A stretch of 64,000 nucleotides of DNA from Gelatoporia subvermispora B (taxonomy: Eukaryota > Basidiomycota > Agaricomycetes > Polyporales > Gelatoporiaceae): NCBI GenBank assembly GCA_000320605.2, contig KB445810.1, forward strand, positions 541,611 through 605,610, read 5' to 3'. This document shows, piece by piece, positions 23,428 to 35,640 of this stretch (the first letter of the stretch is position 1; each line of letters starts with the position of its first letter). Under the pieces are notes generated by a model. The model searched no databases. It was not told where the DNA came from and saw only the letters and a list, made by a program, of their open reading frames with translations. The translations under genes and the position numbers were made by a program.

Positions 23428-26400
23428 TTACGCCTGCCGTGGTGCACCTGTCTTCCAACTCGAAGGTGGCGCTTGCGAGCCGCCCGCTTTTCTCGGGACA
23501 GACTCTGCAGACGGTGCCGTCCGCGTCCGCGGTCTGGGACCTGCACGCCCGCCCGCTTCCGAACGGGCACTGCTAGGCATAGGCGGCGGGGGGTAGCCGT
23601 ACCCAGACGTCCTGTACGCCGACGCGCGGTTGCTCGCAGGCTCGCCGTACACACTGCGCGAGCCCCAGCCCTGGGACACACCGAGCTCGCTCCCTGCCAC
23701 ACTCCCCGCGTACATCGACTGCGAGCTCGGCGGGACCATGCCAGGCCATCCGCCGCCCATGGGCATGCCCATCATGTTCGGCGACATGCCCATGCCTCCC
23801 ATGGGCATCATGCCCGGGAAGCCAGGCCCGCCGGGGTACATCTGCGGCGGCCCAAACGTCGACGCGCGGGGTCCTGCGAACGCACTGGCGGTCGAGCCGC
23901 GCTCCCACTCTTCTTCAGCGGCGGCCATCGCCTGCTGGGCAACCGCCATCTGGAACGCGTGTTTTGCAGCCATGAGGGCTTGCTGGTGCGCGGCGAGGAA
24001 GGCGGGGTCTGCGGCGGGAGGGCCCATCGGGAACATGTATTGCTGGGGAGGGAGCATGCCAGGGGCCTGCCATCCGGGCCCCGAGGGCGGGACATTCATC
24101 GGACCCGGGGGTGCACCCATCCCACCCATCGGGTTGAGCATGCTCATGCGGGGGCCCATCGCGTCGATTGTGCGGTCTTCGTCCTCATCGTCGTCATCAG
24201 CAACAGGCCCGCGGCCGTTCATGATCTTGCCCAACTGCCACATACCGAGGTCAGATCACGCGCGAAATCTTCCAACAAGGGTTCAAACAAGAGGAACGAA
24301 ACGCACCTCGATGGCAGCCTTCGCCTCGCTCCGCCTCCGCTCCTTCCTCCTTTCCTCCTTCTGCGCAGGGTTCAGCTCGGGGCCACGCTCGGGCTCGTCA
24401 AACGTCACGCTCGCGCGTTTCCTATGTGTGTGGTGGGGGACTGCACCCGCACCCGCGTTCCTGCCCGGCCCATAGCCCACCTCGCTGCCGTCCACAGGCG
24501 TGAGCGGCGTGCGCCCGCTGCTCGAGTCGCCCGTCGAGCTCGCCGGGGAGTTCCCGCGCGCAGCGGGGCCCGCAAACGGCTTCGGCGGCGCGCCGCTCCC
24601 GCCGAGGGGCGAGGCGAGCGTGCTCGAGCGCTGGCGCATGGCGGAGCGGAGCGGCTGCGGCGAGCCGCTCGAGCTGGACGACGTCGTGATGCGGCTCGCG
24701 GCGTCGGAGGCGCGCGTCGGGGTCGTGTCGGGGGTGTAGGCGGGGGAGAGCGTGCTCGAGCGCGCGCGCGCAGTCGGGCCGCGCGGGCTGTTGCTGCTGA
24801 GCTCGTCCGGGGAGTTGAGGCGGCTCGCGAGGAGACCGCCGCCGGTGAAGCCCGCGAGCGACGCAGAGCCGCCGCTGGTGCCGGGCGGGCGCGGGTGGGT
24901 GCTCGTATCGCCTGGGAGCCGACTCGGGATGCTCGCGAGGAGGCCTCCGCCGAAGCTGTTCGAGGGGGAGCCTGTTCCAGAGGAACGAGACTTGACGCTG
25001 TTCGCATCGCTCGTGGACTTGGGGCTGCCCCCGGAGAGGAGGCCGCCAGGGACGAAACCCCTGGAGCTGGGCGAGCTGGTGTCCGCGATGAGCGGAGGTG
25101 GGCGCTGCGAGGCCATGGGCCGGGCGTCGCTCGAAGACGAGACGGGGGACGGGCGGGGAGACGGGCGACCAACCACGCGTACCGTGAGCTGCTCGTCCTG
25201 CTCTTGACTGTGCTTGCGCTCCATATCTTGCCTTATCTGCACCGTCCGATCGTGCTCCTGTCTGCCCCGCTCCCGCGCGTCGTCCATTGCCCGTAGTTGC
25301 TCCTGCACCTGCTGCTCCTGTCTCCGCTGCAGCCCCTGTCCGTCGCGCGCGACGGGCGCGGGCGCCTTAACCTGCGCCTGGACGGGCTGCACCTGCAGCA
25401 TAGACGTTAGGCTGAGCTGGCTCGTCGGGCGCGACGTCACGCTGAACGCGGGCGGAGGGGAGCGTTCGCGGATGGGAGTTGGCACGATCGGCGTCGGGTC
25501 GGACAAGTTCTTGATCTCGTCTATTGCGACGTGGGGCGTCGACAGCGAGCGACCGTTCGGTTTCTTGTGCGCGGGGGGGGAAGCTTGTGCGGACACATCC
25601 GCCGTCTGGCTGCGTGTCGGGAGCGTCCGTCCGCGCGGCGTGTCGTCCTGCTCCGCCTCCTTCTCTGTCTCCCTCGTCTTCCCTTGCTCCTCTGCAAGCA
25701 TCGGCTTGGACAGGTTCTCCGACGAGCGCGACGCAGCGCTCTTCGCGAGCCGCGCGAGGCGGTCGTTCAAGCTCGGCTTCGCCTCTTTCTCCTTCTCCTT
25801 CTCTCTTTCTCGCTCCCTCTCTTTCTCCCTCTCCCGCTCTCTTTCCTTCTCCTTGCCCTTATCCTTATCGGGCACAGGCGGCAGCTCCCTATCCAGCCGG
25901 AGCGGCGGCAGCACAGGCAGCTCCGAGATATCCACAAGCGGCTTCGAGGGCCTGCGCCCGCCACTGCTGCTCGCGCTATAGCTCGAGGCTGCGCTCCCGG
26001 GCCGGCGCGGCGGGACGAGGCGCGCAAGCGGCGCGTTGTCCGAGTCCGAATCCGAGTCCGAGTCCGACTTGGGATGGGCCGAAGACGAGGACGTCGTCGC
26101 GGCAGAGCTCGTGCGCGCGTGCATGGGCTTGGAGGGGGGCGAGCCTTTCAGCGGGACCGTGAACGACTTGCGTGGAGGGGCGGCTGCGTGATCTGTGTAT
26201 GTTCCGTACGGATGGTAAAATAAGCATGCATGCACACACTGGGCATTGGGCTAAGAGGGATCTGAACGCACCTGAGCTCGATGATCCCGACCCAGATCCC
26301 GGCCCGTCCGTATTCGCATTCGCAGCGATGAGCTGCGACGCCCTGCGCGCCGCCGCATTCGGCTGGAGCGCCGAGGTCGACGCCGACGCCCGCGGACGCG

Positions 26401-27589
26401 TATATGCGCTCTCCCTCTCCTTCCCCTTGTCCATATCTGGCCCCGGCTGTGACGGCGACTGCGACGGCCCAGGCGCTCGTCTGTGTCCGAGCTCCGATTG
26501 CGCCTTCACCTTGCCGGCTGCGTTGCGCTGCGTGATAGTGCCACCGCGGCGTGGGCGCAGGGTGCCAGAGCCGCCCGAATCGCTGTCCTCCTCATCAGAT
26601 TCCTCTTCCTCATCTGAGGTGTCCGAGTCGTCCGGCGACGAGCGCGAAGGCGAGGGCCCGAGCATAGCCGTGGACCTGCGCCCGGGCACGACAGGGGAGG
26701 ACGTCGTGCTGGATGGGGATGCCGCAGTCGAGGCGGACAGCGGGGGCCGCAGACGAGGCGAACCGGCGTCGCTGGCGCCGGGTGCGGGGGAGTTCGCGGC
26801 GCTGCGGCGCGCCTGCATCTCGCGGAAGGCAGCGACAGAGATGCGCGAGGACGAGTCGGAGGCGACGCTCGCCCCGCGGGGGCGCGGGCGCGGCGGGGCG
26901 AGGCTGGTTGTGGATCCAAGTGGGGAGGACGCGAGCGCGGAGGGCGGGCGCGGGAAGGCGTCCGGGCTGGGCGAGACGGGGCGCACGTGGCGGATTGCGC
27001 GCACCTTGAAGGAGTCGTCGTCGGCGTCGGCCGTCGGCGAGGTGGTGGCTGAACCGGGTGGGGGAGGGCGTGACTTGTTCCGGGGGCGCACCCAGGAGAA
27101 CATGCCCCGGCCTTTGTCTTTGTCTTTGTCTGGCGGGGTCGGCGAGGCTGAGAGCGGGAGGGTCTCGCCGCTGAGGTTGATGGCGTCGTGCGATGGCCGT
27201 CGAGCACTTGTCGGGGCGGCGGGGAGCGAGCGGGTGGAGCGGCCGAGGGGGTCGTCAGGAGGTGCGAGGAATGCGCCTTTGGTCGGCGGACGGCGGTGGG
27301 GGCTGCCGAGTGCGGACTTGTCGTCGAGGACATGCGCGGCGTCGCCCTCGGAGCGTGCGCTGGAGAGGAGGCGGGCGTCGGGGAGGCAGAGGTGCGAGTC
27401 GGAGGCGAGGGAGCGGTTGGACTTGCGCCGCTTGAAGCCGAGCATGAGCCTGCTGGAGGAAGCGGCGGCGGGGCCGACGTAGACACTACGTGCGGCGGTA
27501 CTGCGTACATCGACGGACTCGAGGGAGGACTGGGCGTCGCTGGAAGATTTGTGCTTGTCGCGCTTCGCGAAGAGGCCGAGCAGTGCCAT
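23428..27589 (-). CDS. Large disordered Ser/Pro-rich protein with charged helix, unknown function
   Basis: Not recognised as a named family. The protein starts [20 protein letters not shown] (ATG at 27589; an in-frame reading continues to 27667) and is about 1,300 residues after removing two introns, near 26190-26270 and 24245-24305. Most of it is Ser/Pro/Arg/Ala-rich. At about 25765-25870 lies a run of alternating Lys/Glu/Arg, predicted to be a single charged helix. Recurrent short motifs such as GGLLAS and GFxPGGLL appear around 24820-25070. The best-conserved-looking part is [20 protein letters not shown], then [18 protein letters not shown] and, after the last intron, [10 protein letters not shown]. 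The C-terminus is Pro/Gly/Met-rich. No membrane or catalytic motif is seen. A scaffold or polarity role is possible but unsupported. Confidence 0.75.
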
Positions 27590-29294
27590 CGGGGCGGCGC
27601 TGGGGGGTGCGACGGCGGTCAGCTCTGGTCGGGGCGGGCTGGACGGGCTGGGGACGCACTTTAACACGCAGCGCTACGTGCACGGAGCCGTGGACGCTGC
27701 TGGGGACGATGAGGAGAGGGGGGAGTTCGGTGGAGGTCGCGCGGTGGACGATGAATGGAAATGCAAGTGACAGGTCAAATGACGGGCTTGTTTGTGTAGT
27801 GTTTGCCTCCGCCAAGAAGGAATATATTCAACGCCCAACCCTATGATGCTCAACGCCGCCAACGCCCAGGACCCAGTGCTGGCTGATGCAAGGGGTTTGC
27901 GAGAAAATGCGAGGAATTGACGCTACGGCGAGCAATGTCTGGGCCAAACGCAGCGCTGCGGATGTACATGCATCTGCTCACGCTATTCCTGGCCTCGGTA
28001 CTTGTCCGTCCCTAGCAGCCGTCGACCAGCCGCCGTCCTTCTCTCTCTCACCAGCACCCTTTCCTGACGCGTTGCGCCGCTCCTTATCAACCGCACCCGC
28101 GGACATACGGCAGCGCAAACGCGGTCCATCGCTCTGCGAAGAGTTCGCTGCATGGCTGCACACGTCCACGCGACCTGAACGAGGTGACAACAGGCGGCTT
28201 CCAAGCGAGAGTTACACCGCGAACGTGCGGATGCGGGTGCAGCCCACCGAGTCCCCGCAGGCAGCCGCAGACCTGCGCCTTGCTATGGTCGGCTCACCGG
28301 CCCTGGGCCATCCTCGACACTGTGAGACATCGTGCCATCCAAGCTACACCCGACCCTCGGATTTGTTCTCGCCATAGGTCAGAAATGATGTCATCATCCT
28401 CGCGCCGTTCCCTCAGAGGGCTCCACCTGAGAGCCGTTGCATACACACTTGCTCGCTCGAGCGTACCTCACAATTTACTTGAAGCGTGTCGAAGCCCATC
28501 CGGCCGTGCTCGTTGCCTAGCTGCCGACGGTCCAGTCTCGCAGCCGCGTGTCCGCCACGAAGCTTCCGTGCTTCTTCTACCATGCGTCCCAACTCCGCCA
28601 CCATACATCCTGCTTGATGCTCGCTTTGATCCTCCGATATTCGCCCTGGCATTTCCAATATCTATCGCGCGCCGCAACCCGGAGACATTCCGTGAGACAT
28701 GTTGCGACCTGTTGCGACGTGCATATATAACGGCCCGACTGCGTCAGCTCTGGACGAACACCGTCCTTGTGTGCGTATGTTGTACCCAGTGAACTGTTAA
28801 TGTCGGTGTCTGTTGCTTGCCTCCGATAGCTCCGAGAGTGGTCTGCGCAAGAGGAACCGTGCAAACCGGTAAGATCCCCACTCTTCGTTTAGGGAATTCA
28901 CGAGTCTCGAATTACGCCATGACAATGACCGATGCAACGAGGATGGCCGTTTCCATGTTTTCTGACCGCCTGACGCAGAAATTCACACAAGACCGGTGAA
29001 GTATGGCATGCAACTACCATGCAGGTTCGAGATCCTCATCGAATTGCCAATCGAGCCAGAACTTCAGACTACTTACGAGGAACAGCGCCGATTCGTTGTT
29101 GAAAGACGTTGGTCGAGGCCCGTGTCTAGCCAGCAGCAGACTGCGAAGGCGTGATGTCTGCATCATTACATCGATTTCATTGTGTACATAACGGAAACGA
29201 GACGATACAGGAATGCATGGATGTTTGCGAGAAGCGAGAGAGTATTATAGCAGAACACGTCATAACGATAGGGAAAGCTCTATGCAGTCGGCGC
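27590..29294. other. Gene-poor stretch upstream of the Ser/Pro-rich gene
   Basis: Overlapping open frames on the plus strand (27886-28377 with an ATG, 28184-28792) have no recognisable domain and opposing composition, so I do not call them genes. The proximal part must hold the promoter of the gene starting at 27589, and the distal part the 3' end of thioredoxin. Confidence 0.45.
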
Positions 29295-29805
29295 TCATGC
29301 CTTCGCGGCGTTCTGGATGAGCTCCTGTGTGCAAGATCTCATCAGCAACTAGGGACAGTGACAAGTGTGTGAAGCGAGGCGTACCTGGAGCTTCGCGGGG
29401 TTGGCACCGACGACCTCGCCGATCTTGTTGCCACCCTTGAACGCAATGAACGTCGGCATCTAAATCCGCCATGCGCAGATCAGCCACATGTCCCTGCGCA
29501 CTATACAAGTATCCGTGAAGCACTCACCGCCCTGACGCCAACCTCCTGCGAGATTTCGCCCTGCTCGTCGACGTCGACCTTGTAGAACTCGACACCCTCA
29601 ACTTGGCTGGCGAGCTTCTCGAAGATGGGCGAGATCACACGGCACGGGCCGCACCATGTCGCCCAGAAGTCGAAAATCGCGACCTTGTCGCTGTTGATCT
29701 GCACACCCGCCCATCCTATCAGCCTCTGCGCCCTCTTCACAAGCTGTGAAAAATGATACGCACGATCTGCTTGAACTCCTCGAAGGATGCGACGGCCTTG
29801 ACCAT
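29295..29805 (-). CDS. Thioredoxin
   Basis: Small dithiol-disulfide oxidoreductase that reduces protein disulfides, kept reduced by thioredoxin reductase. Four exons read MVKAVASFEEFKQI, then INSDKVAIFDFWATWCGPCR with the catalytic WCGPC, then FEKLASQVEGVEFYKVDVDE, then MPTFIAFKGGNKIGEVVGAN with the cis-Pro, ending LQELIQNAAKA. About 105 residues, the usual size. Stop at 29295-29297. The chosen start at 29805 matches the usual cytosolic thioredoxin start. The frame stays open upstream to another ATG at 29931, adding 42 residues that look like a mitochondrial presequence, but that ATG overlaps a TATA-like element (see findings). Sequence identity as thioredoxin is certain; which compartment is not. 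Confidence 0.96.
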
Positions 29806-29920
29806 TTCTGCTGAGAGGTGGGGGCGGGTGGATGAGAAGTGTCTGTGAGAGATGTGTTGCTGAAGTAGGAGACGAGTGCTGAAGACGCGGTTGACGGCGG
29901 AGACAGCTCGCGGGGCGTGG

Positions 29921-29928
29921 CTTATATA
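29921..29928 (-). promoter_or_regulatory. TATA-like element upstream of thioredoxin
   Basis: On the minus strand the sequence is TATATAAG, about 116 nt upstream of the thioredoxin ATG at 29805. The distance and match fit a core promoter. If used, the upstream in-frame ATG at 29931 would not be transcribed. Confidence 0.55.
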
Positions 29929-31208
29929 CATCGCACTTGCAGCCTCGTTCTGCGTCAGGCCTCCGCACTGATGGATCGCGCGATTGCGTCACGTGCGCCC
30001 GCTGACGAAGAGGCGCGCGCGCACGACCGTGCCACTCCGAATTCCTCGAGCGCGCTGTTCGTGTCTTCTTCCAACCGCCGTCAAGCTTTTGCGCGCAGAA
30101 GGGCCCGTCGAGGGCGGACGGAACATGGCGAGTCAGCAATTGGAATGTGCCGACAGGCGACAGCGCAAGACGTAGCTGCTTCTGCGACGAGCTGGCGAGA
30201 GACGCTTCGCAGCAGCCCTGCATACCCTGCATGTGACTTTGACATGAACTGTCTCCCTTCCCTCTCTGGAGGATATTCCTCCCATCCTCGTACCTGCGGC
30301 CTTTCCAATACCCTGTCCTCTTAGTTCTGCGATTCTGCTGACAAAGGCTGTACTGCACCGAAATCCCTCCGAGAGGGCGAAGTCCGCTCCGTGCCCGCCC
30401 GCCAGCCCAGCGCACGCTCCCCGACCCTGCTTACACCAGCTTACTACTATATCGCCCCGCCTGGGAGCCGCGAGCGTAAGCCTGCGCTCACTATCTGGAA
30501 TTCTGTCTCATAATCTGGAATTGTGCGCTACTCCCTGTGGTGTGTTTGGCCTGCTATATTGCCTCAGCCAGACCCTCCGAGCCGCTCGGCCAACCGCAGC
30601 TCAGGGTTTTGTCGCGGACGTCCACCCGCGATGGACAGCTCGACCCTGGCACAGTCAGCATTGCTGTGCTCTATATTGAAGACAGGCTTTTTGGAGGGCT
30701 CTGATTCGCCGAACGCGCGATCGATAATCGTCGTTCTGGACTCCGACTTTACGAAGGGTGGCAGCGTTGAGTGACTGGTGTCGTCGCATTCCCAAATCTA
30801 GTTGGACTAGGCTTTATCGCGCAAAACGATCCCGCCTTCTTCGGTAGCAGACATGTCAAGACGAGGTCAGATGGTGTCTTGTGCATGTCGGGACTGCTGC
30901 TCCTTGCACATAAGCTCGTCCAACGGAGCAGCTCGACATTACTCTGTATCCACATCGATCTTATCAGTCCGAGGAGTTCGTCTATCGCGTCCTTCTCTGC
31001 ACAGCCACACTAGCTTTTGCGAATTACTCTTCCGGTTCAAATTGCAACGGTGTCCCCCCTCAAGTCTCGCGAAGAGAGATGATGATGAGGACGTGGACAA
31101 GGGACACTGCTCCGAGACTTTCGGACGGAGACGGTGAATCCTACGCTTCGTGACAACCGATCACGCCTGGTAGCCCGTGCTGTTAATGGGAGGAATGTTG
31201 TACACGAG

Positions 31209-31424
31209 TACTGTACCATTTCGACCTTAAGTTCAGTCACGCCTCCTTAGACCTGCAATTACTCTAGATCTCCTCCACGAGCTCTCGCGAAAAGTCACGG
31301 ATATTGTAGCAGTAACCCTGAGCTCGAGTTCTTGCAATTCAGCGCCCGTAAACAACAACGCAAAAGGCCCTTCCGGAGGGTGTGTGACATCTGTGCCTGA
31401 ACTTAAGGCTGAAATGCTACAGTA
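31209..31424. repeat. Imperfect inverted repeat, about 32-bp arms
   Basis: The reverse complement of 31209-31240 and the plus strand of 31393-31424 share CTGAACTTAAGG and then GAAATG.TACAGTA, matching at 28 of 32 positions. The arms are separated by about 152 bp. This could be terminal repeats of a short decayed element, but no target-site duplication is evident. Confidence 0.65.
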
Positions 31425-31425
31425 T

Positions 31426-31860
31426 GGGTTGAGGGTATCTTCATGCCGGATTGCGATGCATCTCTCAAGCCCTGTGGCTCTACGAGCTATATGTAATAAA
31501 CATCATTGCAGTACATCTCGTCAATCATGCATGCACGCGAACAATATGCTGACTTCGTCCAGGCAGTGATACATTGATTCCAGAGGATGCCATGTTGCAG
31601 CCACACGCGACCACGTTAGGTCAAGACTCGTGTTCGGGGTCATTTTGACCGTGCGCGCGATTTCGTGCAGCTTGGGCCTAGAGATACGAAGACAGCTGTA
31701 ACGTAGGAATGGTATTTGTGTGCTTGCACAGATCACACGAGGATGCGTTGAGGGGACCTCAGCGTGCAATGCACCTCTTGCTCTACGAGGTACTGTGTGT
31801 AATAGACGTCACTCTAAGATCTCAGCAATCATGCGCGCCGGCGAATATTAATGCGAATGC
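31426..31860. repeat. Degenerate direct repeat, two copies of about 110 bp
   Basis: Copy A (about 31426-31545) and copy B (about 31745-31860) share, in the same order, GTTGAGGG, TGC.ATGCA.CTCT, GCTCTACGAG, TGTAATA.AC.TCA, and CAATCATGC, with small gaps. This suggests an old local duplication. Both lie in the intergenic region, not in a gene. Confidence 0.55.
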
Positions 31861-32439
31861 ACGAGTAGCGTGATTGAGTTCAGCGATGGTCGGGCGTTGA
31901 TTATAGCCAGGGCTGGAGGCGATGACGACCGCAGCTGGAAGCGTGCACGGCGCGTCGGTGATAACATGCCCACCAGCCCGCTATTTCCCGCTGTCAAAGA
32001 ACATGGGGCCCAAGATTCCAACTCCTTGCACAGCCATCTCTCCCCATATCCCACACAGAGCAAGGCCCCGTTGATCCCCTTTTCATCGTCCTCGATGACC
32101 TGCTAGACCCCTTGTCGTCTTTGACAGCGGCAACACTGCACCTTGAACCGCAGCAAAGGAGGCGCCTGGACTATCCACATCCGGCAGACAAGCACAAGCC
32201 AAAATCACAGGTCCAGACAACCGTCGGAGGCCGATCCGTGACATACTATTGCTCCTTTGCCGAGCAGCGCGAGCAGTGGAGTCGGGAGGGGGCGCAATAA
32301 CGACTCGGTCCAACAGGCAAGACGACTTCCGCTACTCTTAAGACTTGCGGGCATTCACATGTAGAGCACGGCACATCAGCAGCAGACAGTCATCATCATT
32401 CAACGCCGAGAGAACAGCCATCGATCTGGGATATGAAAC

Positions 32440-35400
32440 ATGGCCCCCGGCTTTCTCGCGAAACTCGTCAAGAGCAGCTCGTCGCTGCAGAGCCCGAACG
32501 GGCACACACGCGCGCCCTCGCCCTCGCCAGGGGCACGGCACCAGCCGTCATTAAGCGTCAGCTCCGCCGCCTCCAGCGGCCGGTCGCGACGCAACGTGAG
32601 CCAGGCGAGCTCGCGTAGTGCACTCGACGAGGCGGACAGCACCACACAAGGCTCGGATTCCCCGCATCTGAATGTCACCGTCGTCCCGCCCTCGCCGCGC
32701 AGCGACAACCTCGACTCGGCGGACGTCTCGGACGCCAGCAGCCAGACCGCAGCCTCCTCTCGACCCCTCACGAACAGCGTGAGCAGCACCGTCCGGGACA
32801 GCGCCCCGCAGCAGCCTTGGCCCATGCCTATCCCCTCGCCTGCGTGGTCTGTGTCGGAGGACGCCGATTTGACACCAACGCCAGAGACATCCATGGCCTT
32901 CCCGCACCCACATCAGGCCGCCCGGTCCCTCTCGCACCCGCGCTCCACGGGCGACCTGCGCGAGACCACCGCCCCGGGCGACGTCACGCGTACACAAACC
33001 ACACACCCCCGCTTCGCCACCGAGGGCGAGTCTCCCCGGATGTATGCTGCGCAGGACGGGTCTGACCGCCCGCGCAAGCCCAGCAAGAGCAGCAAGCTCA
33101 AGGTCGCCGTCGGCGCGCAGTCCCCTGGCAAGGCGCCGCCATCCACCCGCGCCGACCGCTCGAACTCCGCCCCGCCCCTGCCCTCCACGCCCCCACACAT
33201 CAACGTCGACGACGAGCATTCGATGGAGCCCATCGTCGAGTCCCCCGTCGGGCTCGGGCCCGGCCCAGAGCTCGGGCTGACACAGACCATGTCGCAGATC
33301 TCCAACAGCTCCTCCATCCCCTCCTCGAGCCTCCTCCGCGCCGACACCGACGCCGCCTCGCTCTACTCCGTCAGCAGCGGCACGTCCAAGAAGCGCCGTC
33401 CCTGGCGGCGCAGCTCTGGCGCTTCTGCTCCCGCGCCGGCTATCCCCCCGCCCATGCCGCGCTCCCCGCAGCGCAAACCGACCAATAATCTGGCGAGCGC
33501 GCTCGCAGCGTCTGGCCTTGCAATGGTGAACCCCGGCATGACGCCAAATGGGTCCGCGAACGACCGCCCGCGCCGGCCCACGACGCCGCAGTCGGGGCGC
33601 GTGCGCTCACGACGGTCGTCGACGAGCTACGGAGGCGACATGTCCGATCGGGAGTCGTTCCACTCGGGGCAGGACGGGCTCGAGTCGGACGACGAGGACG
33701 AGGGTCTGCTCGATGAGTTAGACACCAACGACATTCCTGTCACTGGTTTTGCGGTCGCGAGCAACAAGCGCAACCAGGACTTCCATGACCTGTTCCCGAG
33801 CGTGCCAGACGGGGATTATCTCATCGAAGGTGCGTCTTCCGTGGAGACGTGATACGGGCGGCGCTGAGCCCTTTGCATCTAACAGATTACGGCTGTGCGC
33901 TGCAGCGCGAGATTCTCATCCAAGGGCGTATCTATATATCGGAAAACCATATATGCTTCCATGCGAATATTTTCGGATGGATTACTGACGTGAGCCATTT
34001 ACCCCTTTCTCACGTGCCTCAAACGCGTTATGTGTGTGTGTCCGTGCTGATCTTGGCATACGAAACAGCTCACCATTCCGATGTACGACGTGGTGTCGCT
34101 CGAGAAGCGCATGACGGCCTTTGTAATCCCAAATGCCATCCAAGTCACGACTAGGAGCACCAAATATACCTTCACTTCATTTCTCTCGCGGGATACCACC
34201 TTCGACGTGCTGTATAACGTCTGGCGCCTCGCCCGGCCGGAGGACTCGTCGATGAACTCCCTCAATCCCAGCGCCCGCGGGTCCCTTGACGTACCGCAGG
34301 ACACCACGCTTGAAGACGTGTCGCTCGTCCCGGGCACTGTCGCTGCCTTGGGCGAGAACGGCCGGCTAGGATTGGTGCCGAACAAACATACCCAGTGCGC
34401 GTGCGGGAGACAGGGCGAGCATTATTCCGAGCTCTGCATGGAGTGTATCTTACCCGGGACGCCTGAGAAAATATACAATCTGATGTTCACAAGCGGCTTC
34501 ATGAAGGATTTCATGAGGGAGAACCAGAAGCTGTTAGGTACGTCGTTAGTCAGACTGATGACTGCGGCGGCGATTGACCTTAGCGCGCCTTGACCTGGCT
34601 ACAGACATACAGATTTCTGACTGGATGCCCACGGCGGAAAGTGCGAAGCTGCTTGCGCGCAACATGTCATATATCAAGCCCCTGAATGGCAGCATCGGCC
34701 CGAAGTCAACCAGATGCGAGCTGCGCGACGAGACGATCCACTGTGATTTCGATGACTACGCCTGCATGCTTACGACCACGCGCACGCCGGATGTTCCGAG
34801 CGGCAGTGTCTTCCAGGTGAAGACACGGACCTGCATCATGTGGGCGAGTAGCGTGTCTTCAAAGGTGATTGTTACCACACAAGTAGAATGGACAGGCCGG
34901 AGTTTCATAAAAGGTGAATTTGATCCATTCGCGCTGCGCGCCAGAAGACCACCAATTCATTGTGTCCTGCAGGCATCATTGAGAAATCATGTCTCGACGG
35001 ACAGCGGACGTACCACGTGGACCTCGAGAAGGCTATGCGGGAATACATCCACGAACACCAGTCCGAATTCATTCCCGAGGGTGTGGACGCGGCTATCGTG
35101 GAAGAGACGGAGGCAGCGGTCGCGGAATCGCCGAAGACGCCCGCGCAGGAGCGCCCGTGGATGAGCAGCGAGGAGAGGCGCAAGTCACGCGAGCACGAGC
35201 GCGGGCAGCGCAGCCTGCAGTGGGCGTACGATACCTTCGAGGGCACCGCGAAGGTCGCGAAGCAATCGACCGAGGGCGCACTCGAGCTCATTCGCGACGC
35301 TTGGGAGCAGTCGTCGTCCACGACGATCCTTTACTTCCTTGTTGTCATCCTTGTCATCAGCAATATCTGGACCTTGCTGATGGTCGGGCGGCGCGAGGAG

Positions 35401-35640
35401 GTTGGGCGGCGCAAGGAGATAAACAAGACGGGGGAACGGGAGAAGTGGGTGCAGGGGGTCGTGCAGGCCCTCTGGGAGGAGCTTCTTGCGAGCAGGAATA
35501 TACCCGGGCTACCTCCTCCTGCACCCGTCGCACGCACTGTCACGGACTGGCGAGAAGAGGTTGCCGAGATCAACACGGTGCTGGACTCGATTGAGGAGCG
35601 CGTGAGGAATGTTCGGAGTAGTTTAGAGGAATTGGACTGA
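32440..35640 (+). CDS. Lam/Aster-type sterol transfer protein (GRAM, VASt, TM)
   Basis: Predicted ER membrane protein that moves sterol at ER-plasma-membrane contacts, as yeast Lam/Ltc and animal GRAMD1 proteins do. A disordered Ser/Pro N-terminus (about 430 residues) leads to a GRAM domain with FHDLFPSVPDGDYLIE, LQREILIQGRIYISENHICF, NIFGWITD and IPNAIQVTTRSTKYTFTSFL. A Cys-rich insert (CACGRQGEHY..LCMECILPG) precedes the VASt domain: YNLMFTSGFMKDF, ISDWMP, RNMSYIKPLNGSIGPKSTRC, VFQVKTRTCIMW and VEWTGRSFIKGIIEKSC. Near the C-terminus a membrane span TILYFLVVILVISNIWTLLM is followed by a coiled coil to ..VRNVRSSLEELD. About 980 residues; four introns. It converges on a second lipid-transfer gene at 36097-37551. 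Confidence 0.93.

Larger units (their letters stand above)
29932..32439. other. Gene-poor region with degenerate repeats
   Basis: About 2.5 kb with no supported gene. It holds an imperfect inverted repeat (31209-31240 / 31393-31424) and a degenerate direct repeat of roughly 110 bp (about 31426-31545 and 31745-31860), described separately. The left part is the thioredoxin promoter and the right part the promoter of the sterol-transporter gene. A pyrimidine-rich leader is not obvious. Confidence 0.5.

Noticed and set aside
23413..25296. Plus-strand open frame of 627 codons
   Set aside because: It is antisense to the disordered Ser/Pro gene; its Arg/His/Ala-rich composition comes from GC-rich codons on the other strand and shows no domain. 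The minus-strand frame has a spliced, compositionally consistent C-terminus.
26172..27482. Plus-strand open frame of 436 codons
   Set aside because: Antisense shadow of the same gene's N-terminal half, GC-driven, without domains.
28184..28792. 202-codon plus-strand frame
   Set aside because: It has no domain, overlaps another frame of similar length and does not join to neighbouring exons.
29020..29045. tRNA B-box-like GGTTCGAG
   Set aside because: The spacing is one base too long and no A box or cloverleaf can be drawn around it.
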